Below the pieces are notes generated by a model. It had not been told where the DNA came from. It did no database searches and saw only the letters and a list, made by a program, of their open reading frames with translations. Made by a program: the position numbers and the translations under genes. Shown piece after piece: positions 1 through 5,901 of a stretch of DNA of 8,143 nt. Numbering within the stretch: position 1 is the stretch's first letter; every line of letters starts with the position of its first letter. The stretch comes from Bacteroides_F sp964482605 (GTDB lineage: Bacteria; Bacillota; Clostridia; Lachnospirales; Lachnospiraceae): contig CAYZYS010000093.1 of assembly GCA_964482605.1 (NCBI GenBank), positions 1 to 8,143 of the forward strand, in the 5' to 3' direction.

Positions 1-1
1 A

Positions 2-1045
2 TTAATATAAGCTTCCTGCATTGACGATTGGCTGTGCGTCATGGTTGCCGCATAATACCACGAGAAGATTAGATACCATTGCCGCTTTTCTCTCCTCATC
101 TAGCTCTACAAGCTGTTTCTCATTTAGCCTTTCAAGAGCCATTTCAACCATACCAACAGCACCGTCAACTATCATTTTTCTGGCATCAACAATTGCTGAA
201 GCCTGCTGCCTTTGAAGCATTACAGAGGCTATCTCAGGGGCATATGCCAAATATGTAATCCGGGCCTCGACAATCTCCAATCCTGCGTCCGTTACCTTTG
301 ACTGTATTTCTTTCTTGATTCTATCCGCCACAAGCTCCGCAGAACCTCTCAGGCTTCCTTCGTCTGCGTTGCCGTCTCCTGTTGTATCCACCCCTTGTGC
401 CACGTCATACGGATAAAGCCTTACAATGTTCCTGAGTGCGGAATCACACTGCAAGGAAAGATATTCCTTATAATTGTCAACATTAAATACAGCCTTCGCC
501 GTATCAGTCACCTTCCAGATAACGGCTATTCCTATTTCAACGGGATTTCCGAGACAGTCATTGATTTTCTGCCTGCCATTATTCAATGTCATTGCCTTCA
601 ATGAGATTTTTCTTGAAATGCTCTCAATTGATGTTCCGTTTGAACTTAACTGCAATTTTATCCCGCTGTTATTGGAGTTGGACGAATCACCGCTTTGTGC
701 AAGCTTTGTAGATGCTGCCGGATTTACAGCCGTACAAAATGGATTGACAAAGTAAAAGCCGGCTTCCCTGATTGTTCCCTTGTAATTTCCAAACAAGGTC
801 AGCACAAGAGCCTCCTGTGGCTTGATGACCTTGAGCCCAAGAAATGGAATCCAGCCCACTGTATCTATTACAATTCCCACCACAAGCATTGCAACATTTA
901 CGAAGTTCGTGTCGTCCTGCAGCCTTATTGCGCTTGCGATAATCAACCCCACGCCTGCCAATAATACCATTATGGTTAATATCAACACTGGCATTCCGTT
1001 CTTTTTGGTTGTGTAAATTTTTTCTTTAATTAAATTTTCATTCAT
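2..1045 (-). CDS. SPFH/band-7 domain membrane protein
   Basis: Complete 347-residue protein; its TAA stop lies at the very left edge of the window. The start is chosen because AAGGAGG lies 8 nt upstream of the ATG. Residues 18-40 and about 48-72 are two hydrophobic segments, followed by the band-7 opening 'KPQEALVLTLFGNYKGTIREAGFY' region (about 75-98) and an SPFH core to about residue 290. The segment AYAPEIASVMLQRQQA (267-282) and the short VNAGSLY end are typical of bacterial SPFH proteins. A Ser/Asn-rich stretch (115-137) is probably a loop. The family (stomatin/prohibitin/flotillin-like) forms membrane-bound oligomeric scaffolds, often linked to stress or to quality control of membrane proteins; a specific role cannot be read here. 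It has its own promoter, and no partner gene is visible downstream because the window ends. Family assignment is firm, function open. Confidence 0.9.
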   Translation of the reverse strand: MNENLIKEKIYTTKKNGMPVLILTIMVLLAGVGLIIASAIRLQDDTNFVNVAMLVVGIVIDTVGWIPFLGLKVIKPQEALVLTLFGNYKGTIREAGFYFVNPFCTAVNPAASTKLAQSGDSSNSNNSGIKLQLSSNGTSIESISRKISLKAMTLNNGRQKINDCLGNPVEIGIAVIWKVTDTAKAVFNVDNYKEYLSLQCDSALRNIVRLYPYDVAQGVDTTGDGNADEGSLRGSAELVADRIKKEIQSKVTDAGLEIVEARITYLAYAPEIASVMLQRQQASAIVDARKMIVDGAVGMVEMALERLNEKQLVELDEERKAAMVSNLLVVLCGNHDAQPIVNAGSLY

Positions 1046-1053
1046 GGATAGCC

Positions 1054-1060
1054 CCTCCTT
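1054..1060 (-). promoter_or_regulatory. Ribosome binding site of the SPFH gene
   Basis: On the minus strand this reads AAGGAGG, 8 nt before the ATG at 1045. It is a near-perfect Shine-Dalgarno sequence and fixes the start of the SPFH protein. Confidence 0.85.
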
Positions 1061-1080
1061 AATATTTGTTTGATATCAAA

Positions 1081-1109
1081 ATCATATCACTTTTGTTTCA
1101 AAAGTGCAA
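1081..1109 (-). promoter_or_regulatory. Sigma-A promoter of the SPFH gene
   Basis: On the minus strand: -35 TTGCAC (1109-1104), a 17-bp spacer, and -10 TATGAT (1086-1081) with an extended-10 TGA before it. Transcription should start near 1074, about 30 nt before the start codon. It lies downstream of the hxlR terminator, so the SPFH gene is a separate transcription unit. Confidence 0.8.
1088..1106. promoter_or_regulatory. Perfect inverted repeat in the SPFH promoter, candidate operator
   Basis: The minus strand reads CACTTTTGAAACAAAAGTG: two perfect 8-bp arms around a 3-bp centre. It covers nearly all of the 17-bp spacer between -35 and -10, so a bound protein would block RNA polymerase. A second perfect 12-bp palindrome, TTTGATATCAAA (1069-1080), covers the expected transcription start. 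The symmetry is seen directly; the operator function and the regulator are inferred. Confidence 0.5.
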
Positions 1110-1133
1110 TATTAATTTTTGGCTATTTTCATG

Positions 1134-1191
1134 AAAAAAAAGCTACCGGCTGCAAGAAATCCTTTATTCGGTACTCTTGCGGCTGGTAGCT
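1134..1191 (-). terminator. Rho-independent terminator of hxlR
   Basis: Two 17-nt arms (1141-1157 and 1175-1191) pair around a 17-nt loop. In minus-strand RNA they form 7+2+6 base pairs separated by two A-C mismatches, followed at once by eight U residues (1141 down to 1134). It lies 4 nt beyond the hxlR stop codon. In plus-strand RNA the mismatches become G-U pairs, but only a weak U tract follows, so the main direction is minus. Confidence 0.85.
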
Positions 1192-1195
1192 CATT

Positions 1196-1519
1196 TTACA
1201 GGCTGTCCTTGTAGCTGTTGCCCCAGGCAACCATTGAATCAAGTATTGGCTTAAGTGACATGCCAAGGTCGCTTAGCGCATATTCAACCCTTGGGGGCAC
1301 TTCGGGGTAGACGGTGCGTGTAATCAGCCCGTCCTCCTCCATTGACCTGAGACTGTCAGTGAGAACCTTCTGGCTTATGCCATCCAGGTCTTTTTTTAGT
1401 TCATTGAAACGCCACGGCCTTTGGAGCAGGTTCCTTATGATGAGCAGCTTCCATTTACTTCCAATCAGGGCAACGGTTGTTGCAACCGGGCATTCAGGGA
1501 GTTCTTCCTTAGTCAGCAT
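1196..1519 (-). CDS. HxlR-family winged-helix transcriptional regulator
   Basis: A 107-residue protein, the normal size for the HxlR (DUF24) family of small DNA-binding regulators, which act as dimers. The family pattern is clear: CPV near the N-terminus (Cys10), GSKWKLLIIRNLL (20-32), RFNELKKDLDGISQKVLTDSLRSMEEDGL through the recognition helix, and TVYPEVPPRVEYALSDLG in the wing. In some relatives (HypR, YodB) the conserved N-terminal Cys senses electrophiles or oxidants by disulphide formation or alkylation; that this protein does so is inference. AAAGGAG lies about 10 nt before the ATG. The gene is divergent from the bcp peroxiredoxin gene, has a consensus promoter with a tandem repeat over its -10 and start region, and ends in its own terminator. 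Likely autoregulated; targets may include bcp or the SPFH gene. Confidence 0.92.
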   Translation of the reverse strand: MLTKEELPECPVATTVALIGSKWKLLIIRNLLQRPWRFNELKKDLDGISQKVLTDSLRSMEEDGLITRTVYPEVPPRVEYALSDLGMSLKPILDSMVAWGNSYKDSL

Positions 1520-1541
1520 GGCATCTTTTCTCCTTTCATTA

Positions 1542-1578
1542 GATTAAATTAGAATGTTGCATTAAATTATAATGTAAT
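1542..1578. repeat. Tandem 18-bp AT-rich repeat, candidate HxlR operator
   Basis: ATTAAATTAGAATGTTGC (1543-1560) is followed directly by ATTAAATTATAATGTAAT (1561-1578); 14 of 18 positions match. Each copy sits in an imperfect 15-bp palindrome, (G/C)ATTAAATTA(G/T)AATG, at 1542-1556 and 1560-1574. The second covers the -10 of the hxlR promoter and the first lies just downstream of the start point, the expected place for an autoregulatory site. HxlR of Bacillus is known to bind paired direct repeats; the link here is inferred. Confidence 0.5.
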
Positions 1579-1594
1579 GGATGTTGTCTGTCAA
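1566..1594 (-). promoter_or_regulatory. Consensus sigma-A promoter of hxlR
   Basis: On the minus strand: TTGACA (1594-1589), exactly 17 bp, TATAAT (1571-1566). Both hexamers match the consensus fully. Such a strong promoter in front of a small regulator suggests that repression, probably autorepression, holds it down. Confidence 0.88.
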
Positions 1595-1617
1595 CATGCA
1601 ATGGGGAGATTTGGGAG

Positions 1618-1645
1618 TTGCTTTGGACAAAGAAAATGATATAAT
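1618..1645 (+). promoter_or_regulatory. Sigma-A promoter of bcp
   Basis: -35 TTGCTT (1618-1623), a 16-bp spacer, and -10 TATAAT (1640-1645) with an extended-10 TGA just before. It is divergent from the hxlR promoter, with 23 bp between the two -35 boxes. The predicted start near 1652 gives a leader of about 65 nt. Confidence 0.7.
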
Positions 1646-1653
1646 TATTTTTA
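1639..1653. promoter_or_regulatory. Possible PerR/Fur-type box over the bcp -10
   Basis: ATATAAT-T-ATTTTTA matches the 7-1-7 PerR consensus TTATAATnATTATAA at 11 of 14 defined positions and overlaps the -10. PerR represses peroxide-defence genes in Firmicutes, so the location makes sense. AT-rich -10 regions give such partial matches by chance, so this is a weak call. Confidence 0.25.
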
Positions 1654-1704
1654 CGGATATACGCAATGGACTATCAGGATTTATATGGAAAATGGCAAAA
1701 AACA

Positions 1705-1710
1705 GGGAGG
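1705..1710 (+). promoter_or_regulatory. Ribosome binding site that fixes the bcp start
   Basis: GGGAGG lies 8 nt before the ATG at 1719. The frame stays open back to an ATG at 1581, but that codon has no Shine-Dalgarno sequence and lies upstream of the promoter, so 1719 is chosen. Confidence 0.85.
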
Positions 1711-1718
1711 AATCACAT

Positions 1719-2171
1719 ATGCTGGAGATAGGAACGAAGGCACCGTCATTTGAATTGCCGGACCAGGACGGCGTGCTGCATACATTGGAGGAGTACAGGG
1801 GAAGGAAGGTGGTGCTGTACTTTTATCCGAAGGACAATACACCTGGATGCACCAAACAGGCATGCGGATTTTCAGAGAGGTATCCCCTGTTTTTGGAGAA
1901 GGGTGCCGTGGTTATTGGCGTGAGCAAGGACAGCGTTTCGTCCCACAAGAAATTTCAGGAAAAATATAATCTTGCATTTACGCTGTTGGCGGACCCTGAG
2001 CGCAAGGTGATAGAGGCATATGATGTGTGGAAGGAAAAGAAGAATTACGGCAAGGTGTCAATGGGCGTTGTTAGGACGACATACTTGATTGATGAGGAAG
2101 GAATCATCATAAGGGCCAACGATAAGGTGAAGGCGGCAGATGACCCGCAGAAAATGTTAGGGGAAATTTAA
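1719..2171 (+). CDS. bcp: Thioredoxin-dependent thiol peroxidase (BCP/PrxQ peroxiredoxin)
   Basis: A 150-residue cytoplasmic peroxiredoxin that reduces H2O2 and organic hydroperoxides, normally recycled by thioredoxin. The fold starts with MLEIGTKAPSFELPDQDG, and the active site is YPKDNTPGCTKQAC (36-49). Cys44 is the peroxidatic cysteine and Cys49 the resolving one; this four-residue gap is the hallmark of the atypical 2-Cys BCP/PrxQ type. Thr41, Pro42 and Arg119 (VVRTTYLID) complete the conserved site. The length matches the family. The protein starts at 1719 rather than 1581 because of the SD and promoter positions. It is divergent from hxlR. The stop codon TAA is followed directly by the ATG of the alpha/beta hydrolase (TAAATG), so the two genes are very probably cotranscribed and translationally coupled. 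In an anaerobe it would protect against oxygen exposure. Confidence 0.93.
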   Translation: MLEIGTKAPSFELPDQDGVLHTLEEYRGRKVVLYFYPKDNTPGCTKQACGFSERYPLFLEKGAVVIGVSKDSVSSHKKFQEKYNLAFTLLADPERKVIEAYDVWKEKKNYGKVSMGVVRTTYLIDEEGIIIRANDKVKAADDPQKMLGEI

Positions 2172-2942
2172 ATGAAGATTAATGTTGACGGATATGACAT
2201 TGAATACAAGGAAACGGGCACGGGTGACGAGGTTGCGGTGATTTTGCAGGGCTGGGGAACAAGCCTTGGGATGTATGATTCAATGGCAGCCTGCATCAAT
2301 GGGCGCTTCAGGGTGATACAGCTTGACCTTCCGGGCTTTGGGGCAAGTGATGAGCCAAGGGAAAGCTGGAATGTCGACGAATATGCTGACTTTTTCCTGC
2401 ATTTCATGGAAAAGCTGGGCATTGGCAGGGCAACGCTCATAGGGCATTCATACGGCGGCAGGGTGATAATCAAGCTCGCCTCAAGGGAGTCGATCTCGCT
2501 GGAGCTTGACAGGCTTGTGTTGGTGGATGCGGCAGGAATACTGCCAAAGAAGACATTTGCCCAGAAAATGAAGGTGAAGCGGTATAAGCTTCTTAAGAGG
2601 CTGTTTTCCTTAAAGCCGGTGCATGCGCTTTTTCCTGAAATGATAGATGACTGGAAGGGCAGGCAGGGGTCGGCTGACTACCGCAATGCAACGCCGGTCA
2701 TGCGGGAGTGCCTTGTGAAGGCGGTCAATGAGGACCTCACGGAGCTTTTGCCGAGGATACGGCAGGAGACGCTTTTGGTGTGGGGCGACATGGACACGGC
2801 AACACCGCTGTCGGACGGGCAGCTCATGGAAAAGCTGATTCCTGACGCAGGGCTGGCGGTAATCAAGGGGGCAGGGCATTTCAGCTTTGCGGAGCAGCCT
2901 GCCGTATTTCGTAGCATAATGCATTCATATTTCAGAATATAA
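2172..2942 (+). CDS. Alpha/beta-fold hydrolase
   Basis: A 256-residue single-domain alpha/beta hydrolase with no signal peptide, so probably cytoplasmic. The nucleophile elbow is GHSYGG (91-96, Ser93); Asp208 in WGDMDTATP and His236 in KGAGHFSF complete the catalytic triad. The LDLPGFGASD segment (51-60) is the usual loop before the first helices. The oxyanion region reads LQGWG (25-29), with Gln where this family normally has His (HG). A Lys/Arg-rich cap lies around 131-149. The ATG directly follows the bcp stop with no separate ribosome binding site beyond the end of bcp, pointing to coupled translation. The substrate cannot be read from the sequence; esterase, lipase-like or C-C hydrolase roles are all possible. 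Its position upstream of two cell-wall genes is suggestive only, as a promoter lies between. Confidence 0.88.
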   Translation: MKINVDGYDIEYKETGTGDEVAVILQGWGTSLGMYDSMAACINGRFRVIQLDLPGFGASDEPRESWNVDEYADFFLHFMEKLGIGRATLIGHSYGGRVIIKLASRESISLELDRLVLVDAAGILPKKTFAQKMKVKRYKLLKRLFSLKPVHALFPEMIDDWKGRQGSADYRNATPVMRECLVKAVNEDLTELLPRIRQETLLVWGDMDTATPLSDGQLMEKLIPDAGLAVIKGAGHFSFAEQPAVFRSIMHSYFRI

Positions 2943-2958
2943 TGCATTGGTATTTCTA

Positions 2959-2987
2959 TTGTATAGTGTGTAAAAATGTGATAGAAT
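2959..2987 (+). promoter_or_regulatory. Internal promoter before the Mur ligase gene
   Basis: -35 TTGTAT (2959-2964), 17 bp, -10 TAGAAT (2982-2987) with an extended-10 TGA. The predicted start is near 2994, downstream of the ATG at 2942, which supports the Mur ligase start at 3059. Confidence 0.6.
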
Positions 2988-3058
2988 CCATATTGATTTT
3001 GAAAAATCGCCGCCATGGTCATGCCTTGGGGGTGGCCGGCGGTAAAGGATGGTGCGGA

Positions 3059-4645
3059 ATGCTTATTATGGCTGTTGTGGCTGCAATAGTGTCAATTGCG
3101 GCTTTTTTTCTTGTTATGCGGTACAACCTGCACATGCTGCAGCTCAATGGGTATAAGAACGGTGAGCATATGCACTGGCTTAGGGAGAATGCCCCAAGGC
3201 AGTGGTATGCGGTTCTTTTGGTGCTTCCGTGCGTGTTGGTGGCTTTGGGATGTGGCCTGTTGGCGTGCTGTATCAGCAGTGTGTGCTGTGTGATATGCGT
3301 TTTTGTATGTAATTATTATCGTAAAAAGAATACTAAAAAAAGATTGGTCTACACTGCAAGGTGCAGGCGGCTTGTGGCAACTGATGTGGTGCTTTGCGTA
3401 ATCGTGCTCGTGATAAGCGGTGTATTTGCGCCGGTTGCCCTGGTGCCGGTTGTGGTAAGGCTGACTGCCGTGTGCAATTTGCTTGCGTTTCTCCAGGTAT
3501 TTGCGCTTGTTGCCGCCAATGTAATCAACCGTCCAATCGAGAAGGCTGTCGGGGATTATTACATCAATGATGCGAAGAAAATGCTTGCGGAAAACCAAGG
3601 CCTGACGGTGATTGGCGTTACCGGAAGCTATGGAAAGACCAGTGTCAAGTTTTACCTGCAGACGTTGCTTTCCACAAGGTACAATGTCCTTGTGACGCCT
3701 GAAAGCTTCAATACCCCAATGGGGGTTGTGAGGACAATCAGGGAATCCCTTAAGTCCACCCATGAGATATTTGTGTGTGAAATGGGGGCAAGGCATGTGG
3801 GTGACATCAAGGAGATATGCGATATTGTACATCCGAGGCATGGCGTCATAACCTCTGTCGGCCCACAGCACCTTGAGACATTTTTCAACATGGACAATAT
3901 CAAGAACACCAAGTTTGAGCTGGCGGATGCCCTGCCGAAGGACGGCATGCTTTTCCTGAACGGGGACAATGAGTACATTCAGGATAAGGCAGATGGGTAT
4001 GGCAATAAAATTTTTTACCACGCTGGGGCAGTGCAGGCTTCGGGTGGTTACCGTGCCACCAACCTGCGTGTGTCCCAGACGGGCACTGATTTTACCGTGG
4101 TGACGCCAGACGGCGGAACCTGTGACTACCACATGCGCCTGGTGGGGGCGCATAACGTGATTAACGTGGTTGGGGCAATTGCGGTTGCCAATTCCCTTGG
4201 GATACCCATGGATGAGCTCAAGATTCCGGTAAGGCGCCTTGAGGCTGTTCCACACAGGCTCCAGATGACAGACCACGGTACCTTCACAATCATTGATGAC
4301 GCATATAATTCCAATCCGGTTGGCTCCAAGGCGGCTGTCGAGACACTCGCCATGTTTGACGGGCTTCGTATTCTTGTGACGCCGGGCATGGTTGAGCTGG
4401 GGGAGCAGGAGGAGCATTACAATTATCTTTTTGGCACGTATGCGGCAAAATGCTGTGATTATATATTGCTTGTGGGTGCGAGAAATGCTGCGGCAATCAC
4501 GAAGGGGGCACTTGAAAATGGCTTTGCTGCCGACAGGTGCAGGACGTTTGACACCCTGCAGGATGCGATGAAGTACACCCATGGGATAACGACAGGGCAG
4601 CACAAATTCATACTGCTGGAAAATGATTTGCCGGATAATTACTGA
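3059..4645 (+). CDS. murF: Membrane-anchored MurF-like UDP-MurNAc-peptide:D-Ala-D-Ala ligase
   Basis: A 528-residue protein from the ATG at 3059, which has AAAGGA 9 nt upstream; the frame opens at 2942, but that ATG has no SD and precedes the promoter. The N-terminus is hydrophobic (about 2-20, 50-84, 106-128, 129-155), giving about five membrane segments with eight cysteines in 58-84. The Mur ligase core follows: P-loop GVTGSYGKTS (186-195), EMGAR (241-245), GPQHLETF (268-275) with Lys285 at the place of the usually carbamylated lysine, AHNVINV (364-370), and the MurF-type DDAYNSNP (413-420). The C-terminal domain ends in LLENDLPDNY instead of the usual KGSR ending of MurF. The expected reaction is ATP-dependent joining of D-Ala-D-Ala to the UDP-MurNAc tripeptide. 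The ddl gene 39 nt downstream supports this. Mur ligase family is certain; MurF is the best call, though the classical N-terminal domain is absent. Confidence 0.82.
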   Translation: MLIMAVVAAIVSIAAFFLVMRYNLHMLQLNGYKNGEHMHWLRENAPRQWYAVLLVLPCVLVALGCGLLACCISSVCCVICVFVCNYYRKKNTKKRLVYTARCRRLVATDVVLCVIVLVISGVFAPVALVPVVVRLTAVCNLLAFLQVFALVAANVINRPIEKAVGDYYINDAKKMLAENQGLTVIGVTGSYGKTSVKFYLQTLLSTRYNVLVTPESFNTPMGVVRTIRESLKSTHEIFVCEMGARHVGDIKEICDIVHPRHGVITSVGPQHLETFFNMDNIKNTKFELADALPKDGMLFLNGDNEYIQDKADGYGNKIFYHAGAVQASGGYRATNLRVSQTGTDFTVVTPDGGTCDYHMRLVGAHNVINVVGAIAVANSLGIPMDELKIPVRRLEAVPHRLQMTDHGTFTIIDDAYNSNPVGSKAAVETLAMFDGLRILVTPGMVELGEQEEHYNYLFGTYAAKCCDYILLVGARNAAAITKGALENGFAADRCRTFDTLQDAMKYTHGITTGQHKFILLENDLPDNY

Positions 4646-4684
4646 CATAACATGTGTTACTTATGGTAGAAAGGGGTAGGGAAA

Positions 4685-5866
4685 ATGAAAACTAGAATTG
4701 CGGTTATGTTTGGAGGAAAGAGCGTGGAGCATGAGGTTTCGGTAATCTCCGGAATCCAGGCAATCATGAGCATGAACCGGGATAAATATGACATTACACC
4801 GGTGTATATCACCAAATCCAATGAAATGTACATTGGTGAAAATGTTGGCGACATTGAAAGCTACAAGGACATTGACGGGCTTCTGAAAAAATCACAGAGG
4901 GTCATCATAATAAATGAAGGCGGAAGGCCAACCCTTGTCCCGTATCCTGCAAAGCGGTTTGGCAGGGCTAAGGGCGTGGAGATAGACATGGCATTTCCGG
5001 TGGTTCACGGAACCAATGAGGAGGACGGCACGCTGCAGGGCTACCTGAAGACACTTGGGATTCCGTTCGTGGGCTGTGACGTAACCGCCTCGGCGCTTGG
5101 CATGGATAAATATTTCACCAAGACCGTGCTCAAGGACAATGACATTCCTGTGCTTGACTGTCTTGTGTTCACCCTCAAGGATTACAGGGATGTTGAGGCA
5201 ATGGTGGCATCAATCGAGGGCAAGCTTGGGTATCCCGTGATAATCAAGCCTGCAAACCTTGGTTCTTCCGTGGGCATCAGCGTTGCAAAGAACAGGACTG
5301 AGCTGAATGCCTCCATTGATGACGCATTCAGGTATGCCAAGAAGGTGCTTGTGGAGCATGCCATAACCAATCTCCGTGAGATTAACTGTGCGGTGCTTGG
5401 CGATGAAAATGACGCAATCGCCTCGGAGTGCGAGGAGCCAATGCACACCAAGGACATATTGAGCTACGAGGATAAATATGTGAGCAACGCCAAGGGAAGC
5501 GGTTCCAAGGGTATGGCAAGCGTGGCGAGGAAGATTCCTGCCGACCTTGCGCCTGACAAGAAACGTGAGGTGCAGGAGTACGCTGTCAGGGCATTCCAGG
5601 CGCTTGGCTGCAATGGGGTGTCTAGGATTGACTTTATGATTGATGAGGACACGGGAAAGCTTTATTTTAACGAGATTAACACAATTCCGGGTTCGCTTGC
5701 ATTTTACCTGTGGGAGCCTGTTGGCGTGCCATATTCAGAGCTCCTGGATAGGATGATTAACCTTTCCCTCAAGAGGGTCAGGGAGGAGGAGAGCCTCACG
5801 TTTACATTTGATACCAATATACTGAACACCTCGTCATTCGGGGGTGCCAAGGGCTCCAAGAGGTAG
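4685..5866 (+). CDS. ddl: D-alanine--D-alanine ligase
   Basis: A 393-residue cytoplasmic ATP-grasp enzyme that joins two D-Ala with ATP hydrolysis to ADP; the dipeptide is the substrate of the MurF-like enzyme encoded just upstream. Visible motifs: MFGGKSVEHEVSVISG at the N-terminus (Glu15 contacts the first D-Ala in relatives), VHGTNEEDGTLQG (107-119), GIPFVGCDVTASALGMDKYFTK (ATP-grasp entry), KPANLGSSVGIS (188-199), SRIDFM (313-318) and the metal/D-Ala2 site NEINTIPG (329-336). The omega-loop region has YEDKY (261-265) followed by a Gly/Ser/Lys-rich stretch, GSGSKGMAS (271-279). A tail of some 25 residues, ending SFGGAKGSKR, makes it slightly longer than typical Ddl. AAAGGGG lies about 8 nt before the ATG. 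There is no sign of VanA/B-type D-lactate genes nearby, so it is a housekeeping Ddl. Confidence 0.94.
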   Translation: MKTRIAVMFGGKSVEHEVSVISGIQAIMSMNRDKYDITPVYITKSNEMYIGENVGDIESYKDIDGLLKKSQRVIIINEGGRPTLVPYPAKRFGRAKGVEIDMAFPVVHGTNEEDGTLQGYLKTLGIPFVGCDVTASALGMDKYFTKTVLKDNDIPVLDCLVFTLKDYRDVEAMVASIEGKLGYPVIIKPANLGSSVGISVAKNRTELNASIDDAFRYAKKVLVEHAITNLREINCAVLGDENDAIASECEEPMHTKDILSYEDKYVSNAKGSGSKGMASVARKIPADLAPDKKREVQEYAVRAFQALGCNGVSRIDFMIDEDTGKLYFNEINTIPGSLAFYLWEPVGVPYSELLDRMINLSLKRVREEESLTFTFDTNILNTSSFGGAKGSKR

Positions 5867-5901
5867 TTTGGTATGAAAAATCATGCCGAGGATTAGTAAA
5901 A

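Noticed and set aside
1581..1718. N-terminal extension of the bcp frame by 46 codons
   Set aside because: No SD before the ATG at 1581, both divergent promoters lie inside or next to it, and the peroxiredoxin fold begins at the ATG at 1719 with a good SD.
2942..3058. N-terminal extension of the Mur ligase from the ATG overlapping the hydrolase stop
   Set aside because: The ATAATG overlap looks like coupling, but there is no SD, a promoter lies inside the stretch, and the added residues do not resemble the protein family; 3059 has an SD.
3092..4648. 518-codon open frame on the minus strand opposite the Mur ligase
   Set aside because: Low-complexity, His/Pro/Arg-rich translation with no recognisable domain and no SD; it is a shadow of codon bias in the real gene, which has all Mur ligase motifs.
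4648..4659. Short inverted repeat TAACA-TG-TGTTA between the Mur ligase and ddl
   Set aside because: Five-bp AT-rich arms with no promoter or U-run nearby; expected by chance.
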